Assembly (NCBI RefSeq): GCF_902506535.1
Contig: NZ_LR733824.1
Span: 186,001-250,000, forward strand
Direction of reading: 5' to 3'
DNA length: 64,000 nucleotides
From: Pseudomonas sp. 8Z
GTDB lineage: Bacteria; Pseudomonadota; Gammaproteobacteria; Pseudomonadales; Pseudomonadaceae
Shown here: positions 26,642 to 42,247 of the stretch, one piece after another
How the letters are laid out: each line of letters opens with the position of its first letter
Position numbering within the stretch: the first letter of the stretch is position 1
Translations under genes and position numbers: made by a program
Notes under the pieces: model-generated
Seen by the model: only the letters and a program-made list of their open reading frames with translations
Told to the model about the DNA's origin: nothing
Database searches by the model: none

Positions 26642-29050
26642 TTAGAACAAATCGATTGGCGCCATCTCGTCAGCGGGGAGAGGGCTGCCAGGGGCGCCTA
26701 CTCCCGGTTCGAGCTCGTTCATCTCTGGTGGCGTGTCCTCACTCTTGAATAGCTCGAAGTAGGCATCCGGCGTACCTGGCGAGGCTGCGCGGCCGCTTAC
26801 GGGGTCGACCCGTAGCGTGAGGATACCTTTGGGTTCCTTGGGCGTATGACTCGGACGTCCCTTGAGCACCGGCCCCATGTAATTCATCCAGATGGGCAGT
26901 GCCACAGTGCCGCCGTATTCGTTGCGGCCCAGGCTTTCCGGCTGATCGAAGCCAGTCCATACGGTGGTGACGTAGTCCGCGTTGTAGCCCGAGAACCAAC
27001 TGTCTTTGGATTCATTGGTGGTGCCGGTCTTGCCTGCCAAGTCATCGCGACCCAGGGCCATCGCTCTGCGGCCGGTACCGCGACGGATCACGTCCTGTAG
27101 CATGCTGGTCATGATGTAAGCCGTGCGCTCGTCGATGATCTGTTCGGCGACCTTGGGCTCTTCTGTCGGCAGATCGTTTTCTGCGTTGGCTGTCTGGTTG
27201 GCTGCTTCCGATACCGCAGTGGTGCCGGGGACGCGTGCCGGGTTGGCGCGGAACAGTGTTTTGCCGTTGCGATCATCGATGCGCTGGATCAGGTACGGCT
27301 CGATTTTGTAGCCGCCATTGGCAAAGGTTGCCCAGCCCTCGGCAATCTCCATCGGGGTGAGGCTGGCTGTGCCGAGTGCGAGCGACAGGTTGCGTGGCAG
27401 GTCTTGCTCATCGAAGCCGAAGCGCTGGATGTAATCGAGCGTGCGCGAAACCCCGAGGTCCTGCAGCAGGCGAATCGAGACCAGATTGCGCGACTTGTAC
27501 AGTGCTTCACGCAGGCGGATCGGGCCGAGGAAGGTGTTGTTGTCGTTCTTCGGACGCCACTTCTGCGACAGGTAGTCATCGGAGAGGATGATCGGTGCAT
27601 CGTTTACTAGGGTGGCGGCGGTGTAGCCGTTGTCCAGCGCAGCGCTATAGATGAAGGGTTTGAAGCTTGAGCCGGGCTGGCGCTTGGCCTGTGTCGCGCG
27701 GTTGTAGTTGCTTTGATCGAAGGAGAAGCCGCCGACCAGTGACTGAATCGCGCCGCTGTAAGGATCAAGCGAAACCAGAGCACTCTGTGCGGTGGGAATT
27801 TGCGCGAAACTCAGGCTGTCATCGCTCTGACGCTGTACTCGCACGATGTCGCCAACCTTGACCACATCGGCAGGCTGCTGTGGTCGTGGGCCGAGGCTGT
27901 TGGTGTTCAAGAAAGGGCGCGCCCATTTCATGCTGTCCCAAGAGACAGCCTGCTCTTCACCTCTGCGGTTGATTACCAGGATGCCGCTTTTCTCTACCTG
28001 AGTAACGACGACGGGTTCCAGGCCGCCGATGCTGCGGAACTTGCTCAGCTCGTTTTGCCAGGTTTCGCGGGTCATGCCGGGTAGGCTGCTTTCCGGGCCA
28101 CGGTAACCATGGCGTTGGTCATAGGCGATCAGCCCGTCGCGCAGCGCGGTATTGGCAATTTCTTGCAGATTACTGGGGACGGTGGTGGTGACGTTGTAGC
28201 CTTCCGTGTAAGCCTCGCTGCCATAACGACCGACCATTTCGGCACGTGCCATTTCAGCAATGTACGGGGCGTTCAGCTCAGGGGTGGGGACGTGGTAGCG
28301 GGCATCGACTCCCTCGGCTAGAGCGTTTTCATAGCGAGTCTGGTCTATGCGGCCAAGGCGATACAGGCGACCGAGAATCCAGTCGCGGCGCTCTTTGGCT
28401 CGGGTTGGGTTGACTAGCGGGTTGTAGCGCGACGGCGCTTTCGGCAGACCAGCAATCATGGCCATCTGTGCCAGCGATAGGTCGCGGATGGATTTGCCGT
28501 AGTAGACCTGTGCGGCGGCTTCGATGCCATAGGCGCGGTTGCCGAGGTAGATTTTGTTTACATAGAGCTCGAGGATTTCGTCTTTGCTCAGCTCGCGTTC
28601 GATTTGCAGCGCTAGAAGAATCTCCGTTGCCTTGCGCGAGAAGCTGCGTTCATTAGTGAGGAAGAAATTCTTCGCCACCTGCATGGTGATGGTGCTGCCA
28701 CCACTTTGTATCTGACCGCTCTTCAATAATTGCGTGGCAGCGCGCATCAGGCTGCTCACATCGACGCCATAATGGTTGGCGAAGTTATCGTCTTCGGCTG
28801 CAAGCAGGGCGCTGATGAAGTCCTTGGGGATTTCATCGAAGCGAATGGGGGAACGGCGCATCTCGCCGAACTCGGCGATCAGCTTGCCATCGCTGCTGTA
28901 GACCCGCAGTGGAATCTGCAACTGAACCTGGCGCAGCGACTCGACGGACGGAAGGGTGGGGCTAAGATAAAGGTATGCGCCGCTTAAACTGAGCAACAGT
29001 CCACAAAATATGGCAACGCAAGACCAACAAAAGAACTTCAGCAGGCGCAT
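26642..29050 (-). CDS. ponA: Penicillin-binding protein 1A
   Basis: Bifunctional class A PBP of the inner membrane that polymerises and cross-links peptidoglycan. The ATG at 29050 (802 aa, MRLLKFFCW) is preferred to a TTG one codon upstream. After one transmembrane helix (residues ~8-30) come the glycosyltransferase motifs AAEDDNFANHYGVD and GGSTITMQVAKNFFL, an OB-type insert (~residues 290-420), and the transpeptidase motifs SSFK, SRN and KTGTTN. It ends APIDLF as in other Pseudomonas. It is divergent from pilM, the usual arrangement in this genus. Confidence 0.97.
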   Translation of the reverse strand: MRLLKFFCWSCVAIFCGLLLSLSGAYLYLSPTLPSVESLRQVQLQIPLRVYSSDGKLIAEFGEMRRSPIRFDEIPKDFISALLAAEDDNFANHYGVDVSSLMRAATQLLKSGQIQSGGSTITMQVAKNFFLTNERSFSRKATEILLALQIERELSKDEILELYVNKIYLGNRAYGIEAAAQVYYGKSIRDLSLAQMAMIAGLPKAPSRYNPLVNPTRAKERRDWILGRLYRLGRIDQTRYENALAEGVDARYHVPTPELNAPYIAEMARAEMVGRYGSEAYTEGYNVTTTVPSNLQEIANTALRDGLIAYDQRHGYRGPESSLPGMTRETWQNELSKFRSIGGLEPVVVTQVEKSGILVINRRGEEQAVSWDSMKWARPFLNTNSLGPRPQQPADVVKVGDIVRVQRQSDDSLSFAQIPTAQSALVSLDPYSGAIQSLVGGFSFDQSNYNRATQAKRQPGSSFKPFIYSAALDNGYTAATLVNDAPIILSDDYLSQKWRPKNDNNTFLGPIRLREALYKSRNLVSIRLLQDLGVSRTLDYIQRFGFDEQDLPRNLSLALGTASLTPMEIAEGWATFANGGYKIEPYLIQRIDDRNGKTLFRANPARVPGTTAVSEAANQTANAENDLPTEEPKVAEQIIDERTAYIMTSMLQDVIRRGTGRRAMALGRDDLAGKTGTTNESKDSWFSGYNADYVTTVWTGFDQPESLGRNEYGGTVALPIWMNYMGPVLKGRPSHTPKEPKGILTLRVDPVSGRAASPGTPDAYFELFKSEDTPPEMNELEPGVGAPGSPLPADEMAPIDLF

Positions 29051-29207
29051 CAAAATGTCAGGAATTCCAAGTAAAAGAATGAGTTAAGCAGTAGCCGGGG
29101 CTAAAAGGGAAAAACTGATCACATTATAAGCGTTTTTTCCTCCGGGTAGCCATTTGCGCTTCTGTCAAGACTGATATTTAATGTGGAAAAACATAAATAG
29201 TCCGTAA

Positions 29208-30298
<1,091 letters not shown>

Positions 30299-30299
<1 letters not shown>

Positions 30300-30868
30300 T
30301 GGCGCGGATCAACTTACTTCCCTGGCGTGAGCAGCTACGAGAAGAGCGCAAGCAGCGCTTTTTGGTCAGTCTGGTGGGTGTGCTGATCGTTGCGGCAGGC
30401 CTTGTTTTCCTCAGTGATCAGGTGCTGTCGGGGGCGATCGAAAATCAGGATGCCCGTAATGCTTTCATCAAAAAGGAAATTGCTGTTCTTGATGCGCGGA
30501 TCAAGGAAATTAGCGAGCTGAAAACGCGTCGTCAGCAATTGCTTGAGCGCATGAAGATCATTCAGGATTTGCAGGGCAATCGACCGATTATTGGGCGTAT
30601 TTTCGATCAGTTGGTGAGAACTTTACCGGATGGCGTGTATTTCACCAGTGTGAAAATGACCGGCAAGGATATCGCTATCGTCGGGGCTGCCGAGTCCAAT
30701 AACCGAGTTTCCAATCTCATGCGTAATCTCGATGCCTCCGAATGGCTGACAGCGCCTAATCTGACTGAAGTGAAAGCGGTCACGGCGGGGGCGGTGGATC
30801 AAGCGAACGTGTTTCAGTTGACCGTGCAGCAGACGCAGCCTGAGCAGCAGCCGGAGGCCGGAAAATGA
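30299..30868 (+). CDS. pilN: Type IV pilus inner-membrane alignment protein PilN
   Basis: Bitopic protein that links PilM to PilO. The N-terminal ARINLLPWREQLREER is the conserved PilM-binding tail, followed by one transmembrane helix (~residues 22-41), a coiled coil and a ferredoxin-like periplasmic domain; 189 aa in all. It overlaps pilM by 1 base and pilO by 4. Confidence 0.96.
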
Positions 30869-31485
30869 GCATTCGTGAGTCGCTGGAAAGTTTGCGTAGT
30901 GTCGATATCAACGACCTGGATGTTAATAACCTTGGCTCTTGGCCAGGGCCGGTAAAATTTATTGCGGGTCTACTGCTGTTCGTTGTGATGTTGTTTCTTG
31001 GCTACAACTTTCATTTGAAAGACATGCAGGCCGTGCTGGAGCAGCGCCAGCAAGAAGAAGGGACGCTTAAACAGCAATTTTCCACCAAGGCTTTTCAGGC
31101 GGCAAATCTTGAGGCTTATAAAGAACAGATGAAAGAGATGGAGGTTTCGTTCGGTGCGTTGCTCAAGCAACTGCCTAGCGACACTGAAGTGCCTGGTCTG
31201 TTGGAGGACATTACACGTACGGGGTTGGATAGTGGTCTTGAGTTCGAAGAAATCAAGTTGCTGCCTGAAGTTACCCAGCAGTTTTATATCGAATTGCCTA
31301 TTCAGATAAAAGTTACTGGGACTTATCACGACCTGGCTACTTTCGTGAGTGGCGTTGCGCGCTTGCCGCGAATCGTTACCTTGCATGACTTTCAATTGGC
31401 GCCAAGTAGTGCCGATAGCTCCACGCGTTTGAGCATGCAGATAATGGCTAAAACCTATCGCTACAACGACAAGGGGGCTCAATGA
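30865..31485 (+). CDS. pilO: Type IV pilus inner-membrane alignment protein PilO
   Basis: Heterodimer partner of PilN (206 aa). The N-terminal cytoplasmic segment IRESLESLRSVDINDLDVNNLGSWP is typical of Pseudomonas PilO, then one transmembrane helix (~33-50), a coiled coil (LEQRQQEEGTLKQQF) and the periplasmic ferredoxin-like domain with LPSDTEVPGLLEDITRTG. It overlaps both neighbours by 4 bases. Confidence 0.96.
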   Translation: MSIRESLESLRSVDINDLDVNNLGSWPGPVKFIAGLLLFVVMLFLGYNFHLKDMQAVLEQRQQEEGTLKQQFSTKAFQAANLEAYKEQMKEMEVSFGALLKQLPSDTEVPGLLEDITRTGLDSGLEFEEIKLLPEVTQQFYIELPIQIKVTGTYHDLATFVSGVARLPRIVTLHDFQLAPSSADSSTRLSMQIMAKTYRYNDKGAQ

Positions 31486-32009
31486 TGCGTATTTCTCGCA
31501 TGCCTCTTGTGCTGATTGTTTCGCTTGTTGCCGGGTGCGGTTCGGGTAGTGATTTTTCTGACCTGCGTGCCTATATGGATGAGGTGCGTGCCAAGCCTAA
31601 AGGCGCTATCGAACCACTCCCTACTTTTCCGCCTTATGAGAGTTTTATCTACAAAGCTGCATCCTTGCGCAGCCCTTTTCAGCCTCCCGTTAAGATCGAC
31701 GTAGTTGCCCGACAGAAGGGCTCTAAAGAAATTAAACCGGACGAAACTCGAGTCAAGCAGTTCTTGGAAGGCTTCAATATCGAGTCTTTCCAGATGGTGG
31801 GAACCCTGAGGAATGATCAAGAGCTGTTCGCCTTGGTCAATGGTGCAGGGGGGGTTCATCGAGTCAAGGTTGGCGATTATCTGGGGCGTAATGACGGCAA
31901 AATCACAGCTATCGACGAATCCAAAGTCGAAGTGGTCGAGATCGTTCCTGATGGTGACGGTGGCTGGCTTGAGCGGCCTCGTACGCTGCCCTTGAAGGAG
32001 CGCTCCTGA
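31482..32009 (+). CDS. pilP: Type IV pilus lipoprotein PilP
   Basis: Inner-membrane lipoprotein connecting PilNO to the PilQ secretin. The 175-aa protein has a signal peptide ending VAGC, a disordered PilN/O-binding stretch (AKPKGAIEPLPTFPPYESF) and the C-terminal beta-domain with FQMVGTLRNDQELFALV and HRVKVGDYLGRNDGKI, which contacts PilQ. It overlaps pilO by 4 bases and precedes pilQ by 16. Confidence 0.96.
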   Translation: MMRISRMPLVLIVSLVAGCGSGSDFSDLRAYMDEVRAKPKGAIEPLPTFPPYESFIYKAASLRSPFQPPVKIDVVARQKGSKEIKPDETRVKQFLEGFNIESFQMVGTLRNDQELFALVNGAGGVHRVKVGDYLGRNDGKITAIDESKVEVVEIVPDGDGGWLERPRTLPLKERS

Positions 32010-32025
32010 AGGAGCAAGTGAATAA

Positions 32026-34197
32026 ATGAATACCAATAATCTGTCTGCCAAACAGGGTACGAAAATGAATGGCTCCCTTTCGCGTCTGAGTGTTGCCCTG
32101 GTGATGACCTTGTTATCGTCATCGGTTCTGGCAGCGAATCTTCAGGGTATGAACGTCGCCAGCCTGCCAGGCGATCGTGTCGAGCTGAAACTGTCTTTTG
32201 ACGAGCCGGTTACTGCGCCTCGTGGTTACACGATCGAGCAGCCCGCACGTATCGCCCTTGACCTTCCGGGGGTGTCCAATAAGTTGGGTACCAAGAATAA
32301 GGAGTTGGGTGCGGGTAATGCGCGCAGTGTGACCATCGTTGAGGCTAAAGACCGTACGCGATTGATCGTCAATCTAACTTCGTTGGCTCCCTATAGTACG
32401 CGTGTCGAAGGCAATGACCTCTATGTCCTGGTCGGGGGCAATGCGTCGACCGCAAGTCGCCCGGCTGTGGCGACGCCTGCCCCGGTCGCTCAGGCTCCAC
32501 GTGAGAAAACCTACGGTATGCAAGCCAAGTCGGTGAGCAACATTGATTTTCAGCGTGGTGAGCAGGGTGAAGGCAATGTTGTGATTACATTGTCTGACGC
32601 CTCCATAAGCCCGGATATTCAGGAACAGGGTGGGAAGATTCGCTTGGACTTCGCCAAAACCCAGTTGCCTGACTCTCTACGTGTACGCTTGGACGTCAAG
32701 GATTTCGCTACTCCGGTGCAGTTTGTAAGCGCTACCGGCAGTGCCGATAAGACCAGTATTTTGGTCGAGCCTGTTGGTCAGTACGACTATCTCGCCTATC
32801 AAACTGATAACAAGCTTACTTTGAGCGTCAAGCCGCTCAGTCAGGAGGCCGTTGAGCGTCGTAATGCTGACCGATTTGCCTATACGGGCGAAAAGTTGTC
32901 GCTTAATTTCCAGGACATCGATGTTCGTTCGGTGCTGCAGTTGATTGCGGACTTTACCGATTTGAATTTGGTGGCGAGTGATACCGTTGCAGGCAATATT
33001 ACGCTTCGTCTGCAGAATGTTCCCTGGGACCAGGCTTTGGATCTTGTGCTCAAGACCAAGGGTTTGGATAAGCGCAAGGTGGGTAATGTGCTGCTTGTTG
33101 CGCCCGCGGACGAGATCGCGGCGCGTGAGCGCCAAGAGCTGGAATCGCAGAAGCAAATTGCAGAGCTGGCGCCTTTGCGTCGTGAGCTGATTCAGGTCAA
33201 TTACGCTAAAGCGGCTGACATGGCCAAGTTGTTCCAGTCGGTTACCAGTGCCGATGGGACTCCAGACGCCCGCGGTTCCATCACTGTGGATGATCGCACC
33301 AACAGCATCATTGCTTATCAGACGCAGGAGCGTCTGGACGAGTTGCGGCGCATCATTGCTCAGCTCGATATCCCTGTGCGGCAGGTGCTGATCGAGGCGC
33401 GTATAGTCGAAGCGAACGTCAATTACAGTAAAGCATTGGGCGTGCGCTGGGGCGGTGCTCTTAACGCTGGCAATGGTTGGAGAACCTTCGGTCAAAACGG
33501 AAACATCGGTGTTGAGGATGAGGATGGCTTTAGCTGCGGTCCCTTCAATGGTCGGTGTACTCTGCCTGTTACCGGTGGTGGTGATACTGGTGGTTCGCCT
33601 ACCCCATTCGTGGATATGGGGGTGACTGGAAGCACCTCGGGCATCGGTATCGGTTTCATTTCCAACAGTGCCATCATCGATTTGCAGCTTTCCGCGATGG
33701 AGAGCTCGGGTAATGGTGAAATCGTTTCGCAGCCGAAGGTGGTTACTTCGGACAAGGAGACGGCGAAAATTCTGAAAGGTCAGGAGATCCCTTATCAGGA
33801 AGCAAGCTCCAGCGGCGCGACCACAACATCCTTCAAGGAGGCGGCCCTATCGCTGGAAGTGACGCCACAAATTACTCCAGATAACCGCATCATCATGGAA
33901 GTGAAGGTCAACAAGGATTCGGCGGACTATCAGCGAGCTCTCGATGGATCTGCTCCGCCTATCAATAAGAACGAAGTCAATGCAAAGGTGTTGGTTTCGG
34001 ATGGCGAGACGATCGTAATTGGTGGGGTTTTCGAGAATACCCAGACCAAGGCTACGGAGAAGGTGCCGTTCTTGGGAGATCTCCCTTACTTGGGGCGGAT
34101 TTTCCGGCGTGACATCGTCAACGACAACAAGACTGAGTTGCTGGTTTTCATCACTCCGCGCATCATGAACAGCCAAGCCATTGCCGTGAATCGATGA
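32026..34197 (+). CDS. pilQ: Type IV pilus secretin PilQ
   Basis: Outer-membrane gated channel through which the pilus passes. The frame is 723 aa with a start at 32026 preceded by GAAGGAGC. A second ATG at 32065 (MNGSLSRLS) begins where the signal peptide of P. aeruginosa PilQ begins, so the true start may be there and the first 13 residues extra. Two AMIN domains (residues ~40-290, e.g. RVELKLSFDEPV, NIDFQRGE) are followed by secretin N0/N1 domains (LSLNFQDIDVRSVLQLIADF) and the C-terminal secretin core (VTPQITPDNRIIMEVKV, FLGDLPYLGRIFRR). Confidence 0.96.
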   Translation: MNTNNLSAKQGTKMNGSLSRLSVALVMTLLSSSVLAANLQGMNVASLPGDRVELKLSFDEPVTAPRGYTIEQPARIALDLPGVSNKLGTKNKELGAGNARSVTIVEAKDRTRLIVNLTSLAPYSTRVEGNDLYVLVGGNASTASRPAVATPAPVAQAPREKTYGMQAKSVSNIDFQRGEQGEGNVVITLSDASISPDIQEQGGKIRLDFAKTQLPDSLRVRLDVKDFATPVQFVSATGSADKTSILVEPVGQYDYLAYQTDNKLTLSVKPLSQEAVERRNADRFAYTGEKLSLNFQDIDVRSVLQLIADFTDLNLVASDTVAGNITLRLQNVPWDQALDLVLKTKGLDKRKVGNVLLVAPADEIAARERQELESQKQIAELAPLRRELIQVNYAKAADMAKLFQSVTSADGTPDARGSITVDDRTNSIIAYQTQERLDELRRIIAQLDIPVRQVLIEARIVEANVNYSKALGVRWGGALNAGNGWRTFGQNGNIGVEDEDGFSCGPFNGRCTLPVTGGGDTGGSPTPFVDMGVTGSTSGIGIGFISNSAIIDLQLSAMESSGNGEIVSQPKVVTSDKETAKILKGQEIPYQEASSSGATTTSFKEAALSLEVTPQITPDNRIIMEVKVNKDSADYQRALDGSAPPINKNEVNAKVLVSDGETIVIGGVFENTQTKATEKVPFLGDLPYLGRIFRRDIVNDNKTELLVFITPRIMNSQAIAVNR

Positions 34198-34202
34198 TCT
34201 AA

Positions 34203-34721
34203 GTGCGGAATGTAATCCTCGTAGGCCCGATGGGTGCTGGAAAGAGCACCATCGGGCGTTTACTTGCTAAAGAACTGCGTTTGCCCTTCAAAGACTCCGA
34301 CAAGGAGATCGAGCAGCGTACGGGCGCCAATATCCCCTGGATCTTCGATGTTGAGGGTGAGCAGGGGTTTCGTGAGCGGGAGCAGGCGGTTATCGCTGAG
34401 CTCGCGCAGCAGGACGGTCTTGTGCTTGCCACTGGCGGGGGCGTCGTGATGCGCCCCGAGAACCGCAGTGCTTTGCATGCTGGTGGGCGCGTGGTGTATC
34501 TGCATGCTTCTGTGGATCAGCAAATCGACCGAACGGCACGAGACCGCAATCGCCCTTTATTGCGTACGGCCAATCCTGCGCAGGTCTTGCGTGACCTGAT
34601 GGCGCTGCGTGATCCGCTCTATCGCGAAGTGGCAGATGTGATCATCGAAACGGATGAGCGTCCTCCGCGTATGGTCGTTCAGGAAATCCTCGCTCGATTG
34701 GAGACGCTTTCGCCCCGTTAA
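34203..34721 (+). CDS. aroK: Shikimate kinase
   Basis: Phosphorylates shikimate in the chorismate pathway. GTG start at 34203, 5 bases after pilQ, gives 172 aa. Walker [10 protein letters not shown] near residue 9, the shikimate-binding [16 protein letters not shown] and GGGVV loop, and the lid arginine region [10 protein letters not shown] are all present. It is transcriptionally linked to pilMNOPQ and aroB. Confidence 0.97.
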   Translation: MRNVILVGPMGAGKSTIGRLLAKELRLPFKDSDKEIEQRTGANIPWIFDVEGEQGFREREQAVIAELAQQDGLVLATGGGVVMRPENRSALHAGGRVVYLHASVDQQIDRTARDRNRPLLRTANPAQVLRDLMALRDPLYREVADVIIETDERPPRMVVQEILARLETLSPR

Positions 34722-34772
34722 AGCCTTGGGCGAACTGCGTTATCCTAGCGGCCTTTCCATCCTGGGGGCGTC

Positions 34773-35876
34773 ATGCAGACTCTTCACGTTGAACTCGGTG
34801 AGCGCAGTTATCCCATCTACATAGGCCAGGGCTTGCTGTCGCGCCCTGAGATACTGTCGCGGCATATCGCTGGTCGTCAGGTTGCGATCATTACCAATGA
34901 AACGGTTGCCCCGCTGTACTTGGAGGTGCTGCAGCAGTCACTTGGCGGCTACAGCGTCGCTTGTGTGGTGTTGCCTGATGGCGAGTCCTTCAAGAACTGG
35001 GAAACCCTGCAGTTGATATTCGACGGCCTGTTGACGGCTCGGCATGATCGCCGCACCACCGTTGTGGCTTTGGGTGGCGGTGTGATCGGCGATATGGCGG
35101 GTTTTGCGGCGGCCTGTTATCAGCGCGGTGTCGACTTCATCCAGGTGCCGACCACGTTGCTTTCCCAGGTTGACTCATCTGTGGGGGGCAAGACGGGTAT
35201 TAATCACCCTCTAGGTAAGAACATGGTTGGGGCGTTCTATCAGCCCAAGGCCGTGCTTATCGATACCGCAAGCCTCAATACTCTGCCGGTTCGCGAGTTG
35301 TCGGCAGGTCTGGCGGAGGTCATCAAGTATGGCTTGATCTGTGACGAGCCATTTCTCGGCTGGCTTGAGCAGAATATGTCGGCCCTGCGAGCGCTAGAGC
35401 AGGGCGCCTTGACCGAAGCTATCGAACGCTCCTGCGCCGCGAAGGCTCGTGTGGTGGGGGCTGATGAGAGGGAGTCGGGGATCCGGGCGACCTTGAACCT
35501 CGGTCATACCTTTGGCCACGCCATCGAGACCGAGCAGGGCTATGGTGTTTGGCTGCATGGTGAGGCTGTTGCGGCTGGCACGGTGATGGCGCTGGAAATG
35601 TCGCATCGCCTGGGCTGGCTGTCAGCAGATGAGCGCGATCGTGGCGTTCGCTTGCTGCATGCGGCGGGGCTGCCTATCGTGCCACCGCAGGATATGACGC
35701 CAGAACAGTTCCTGGAACATATGGCGGTGGACAAGAAAGTGCTGGATGGTCAGCTACGCCTGGTGTTGCTAAAACGCCTAGGTGAGGCCGTGGTAACGGC
35801 CGATTATCCGCGAGAGATTCTCGATGCCACGTTGCGTACTGATTACGCTGCGCTGGCCCACTCGATCAACGCTTGA
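34773..35876 (+). CDS. aroB: 3-dehydroquinate synthase
   Basis: Second enzyme of the shikimate pathway, NAD- and metal-dependent. The 367-aa protein shows [21 protein letters not shown], the active-site loop [20 protein letters not shown], and metal ligands in [20 protein letters not shown] and [10 protein letters not shown]. It follows aroK by 51 bases and precedes the damX-like gene by 10, the common aroK-aroB-damX order. Confidence 0.98.
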   Translation: MQTLHVELGERSYPIYIGQGLLSRPEILSRHIAGRQVAIITNETVAPLYLEVLQQSLGGYSVACVVLPDGESFKNWETLQLIFDGLLTARHDRRTTVVALGGGVIGDMAGFAAACYQRGVDFIQVPTTLLSQVDSSVGGKTGINHPLGKNMVGAFYQPKAVLIDTASLNTLPVRELSAGLAEVIKYGLICDEPFLGWLEQNMSALRALEQGALTEAIERSCAAKARVVGADERESGIRATLNLGHTFGHAIETEQGYGVWLHGEAVAAGTVMALEMSHRLGWLSADERDRGVRLLHAAGLPIVPPQDMTPEQFLEHMAVDKKVLDGQLRLVLLKRLGEAVVTADYPREILDATLRTDYAALAHSINA

Positions 35877-35886
35877 AGAGTGATTC

Positions 35887-37455
35887 ATGACCAGTTTGCA
35901 TGCTGATGAGGCGTTCCTGGCCCATTACCAGCTTAGCCACGATCCATTTGCCCCAAGAGTGCCGGGCTTTAAGTTTTTCCCTGCGCAACGTAAACCTGTG
36001 CTGGGGCAGTTGCATCACTTAGCGCGTTACAGTCAGTTATTGCTGGTGGTGACCGGGCCTGAGGGCAGCGGCAAGACGTTGTTGCGTCAGGCGCTGGTTG
36101 CCAGTACCAACAAGCAGGCCGTGCAGAGTGTCGTAATCGCCCAGGGCATTCAGGGTGGTGAAGCGATGTTGCGGCAGGTTGCTCAAAGCTTGTCGCTAGC
36201 TAGCGCCGATGCTCGCAGCATTTTGAGTCAGATTGCACAGTTGGCGCTGACCGGTCAGGAGGTTTACCTCCTGATTGATGATGCCGACCAGCTAGATGAT
36301 GCGGCGCTTGGGGTTGTTCTGACGCTTGCCGCGGGGGATGGTGAGGGTCGCCCGCACGTCTTCCTGTTTGCTCAAGAGGCCTTGCTGGCGCGTCTTGAGG
36401 CTTTGGCTGGGGGTGAAGAGTGTTATCACGCCATTGAGTTGCAGCCCTACGCAGAGGATGAGACTCGCGAGTACCTGGCTCAGCGCCTTGAGGGGGCTGG
36501 GCAGGGGATTGATATTCTGGCTGATGAGCAGATCGAAGACATTCATCAGCGCTCCGGCGGTTGGCCGGGAGCAATCAATAGTGAAGCTCGCGAGTTATTG
36601 ATCGAGCAGATGCTGCAGCAGCGCTCGGGTGAGCGGCGTCGTGGTTTTTCCTTCTCGTTGCCGAAGAAGCATCTGTTGGCGTTAGGCGTTGTCTTTGTCG
36701 GCGTGCTTGCAGCTTGGCTGATGCAGGGGCGTGAACAGAGTGGGGTGGAGGCGCCGGTTGCAAGCTCAGCGTTACCGCTGGGATCTTCGACTGCCGGTCA
36801 GGCGGAAGATGAAGTTGCTCCGGCTCCATCAGGTGGTAGTGCGCCTGCGATCGAGTTTGCCGGTAGCAGCCAGCCGCTGCCGTTGCCTTTGGTTGGCGAA
36901 GCGCAAACCGTTATTCGTCAGCCTTTGGCCGAGGCGGCGGGCGAGGAACTGGATGACTTCGAGCCTCCGGCTGCGCCAGAGCCCTCGACAGTGACTGCGC
37001 CTTCTGCGCCAATCCCTGCTGCACCTGCACCTGCACCTGCACCTGCACCTGCACCTGCACCTGCACCTGCACCTAAGCCTGCGGTACAGCCCAAACCGGT
37101 CGAGTCGACACCTGCCAAACCGACCCCAGCCCCTTCGCCAGCCAAGCCGACAGCGCCGAGCGCGAGCACATCGAGTGGCAACTGGTATGCCCAGCAACCG
37201 GCCTCTCGTTATGCGCTGCAGGTGCTGGGTTCGCGTTCGGAGGCCAACATCCAGGCCATGGTGCGTCAGGGGGGCAGCGAATATCGCTACTTCAAGAAGA
37301 TCCACCAGGGACAGCCACTGTATGTGCTTACCTATGGTAGTTTTGCTACTCGTGACGCCGCGCAGGCAGCCATCAGTACGCTGCCTGCGAAGCAGCAGGC
37401 TGGTAAGCCATGGCCGAAAACCATTGGTAGCATCCAGCAGGAAATGAGTCGCTAG
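35887..37455 (+). CDS. damX: DamX-like AAA ATPase / SPOR-domain protein
   Basis: Inner-membrane division-site protein with a cytoplasmic ATPase-like domain and periplasmic SPOR domain (522 aa). Residues 1-~240 are an ExeA-type AAA domain: DPFAPRVPGFKFFPAQ, Walker A GPEGSGKT, Walker B VYLLIDDADQL. One transmembrane helix (~258-277) follows, then a Pro/Ala linker with nine AP dipeptides encoded by a perfect hexamer repeat, and a C-terminal SPOR domain (SRYALQVLGSRSEANIQAMV... PLYVLTYGSFATRDAA). E. coli DamX is the model, where the N-terminal part is shorter, so the exact role here is inferred. Confidence 0.88.
   Translation: MTSLHADEAFLAHYQLSHDPFAPRVPGFKFFPAQRKPVLGQLHHLARYSQLLLVVTGPEGSGKTLLRQALVASTNKQAVQSVVIAQGIQGGEAMLRQVAQSLSLASADARSILSQIAQLALTGQEVYLLIDDADQLDDAALGVVLTLAAGDGEGRPHVFLFAQEALLARLEALAGGEECYHAIELQPYAEDETREYLAQRLEGAGQGIDILADEQIEDIHQRSGGWPGAINSEARELLIEQMLQQRSGERRRGFSFSLPKKHLLALGVVFVGVLAAWLMQGREQSGVEAPVASSALPLGSSTAGQAEDEVAPAPSGGSAPAIEFAGSSQPLPLPLVGEAQTVIRQPLAEAAGEELDDFEPPAAPEPSTVTAPSAPIPAAPAPAPAPAPAPAPAPAPKPAVQPKPVESTPAKPTPAPSPAKPTAPSASTSSGNWYAQQPASRYALQVLGSRSEANIQAMVRQGGSEYRYFKKIHQGQPLYVLTYGSFATRDAAQAAISTLPAKQQAGKPWPKTIGSIQQEMSR
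37021..37074 (+). repeat. Hexanucleotide tandem repeat GCACCT x9 in damX
   Basis: Nine perfect copies of GCACCT encode (Ala-Pro)9 in the linker of the DamX-like protein. The unit is a multiple of three, so copy-number slippage would alter linker length without breaking the frame. Confidence 0.97.
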
Positions 37456-37790
37456 CCTATGCGATGAGGGCGGTATCTACGCCGCCCTTTCCCTCTTGCC
37501 TGTTCGTCCTGAACAGCTTTCAATCGAGCTGCCAAGTCTCTATCGGCTGAGTTGTCTCCGTCGCTGGGATGGCTCAGATCGTCGCTATCATGGCTGGTCG
37601 GTCTTATCCTTCGTTTTTGCGACATAAATATTCAATCTATCGTCGCGAAAATTTGTGACGCCGTGGGTGGATATGTACAATGACCTCCCTTTTGCCCTAG
37701 CAAAGCGGGTCTGTCCTGCTTTTCGGGTTTAAGTCATTGAATTAGAAAGTAATTTGCCTGAGGTCTAGGCAGCCTGGTGAGAGTTCCCCT
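37456..37790. other. Intergenic region damX-gltB (335 bases)
   Basis: No gene seen. It contains the damX terminator at its start, an A/T-rich stretch with TTTTTGCGAC (37614-37623) facing GTCGCGAAAA (37642-37651), a 9/10 inverted repeat, and the gltB leader. The region is long enough for regulated promoters of glutamate synthase, but no consensus -10/-35 or operator can be assigned with confidence. Confidence 0.6.
37467..37493 (+). terminator. Terminator after damX
   Basis: AGGGCGG at 37467-37473 pairs with CCGCCCT at 37482-37488 over an 8-base loop, followed by TTCCC rather than a clean T run. Confidence 0.65.
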
Positions 37791-42239
<4,449 letters not shown>

Positions 42240-42247
42240 AGCCGCAA

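Noticed and set aside
37021..37074. Hexamer tract as a CRISPR-like or mobile repeat
   Set aside because: It is a simple in-frame tandem repeat without spacers inside a coding linker.
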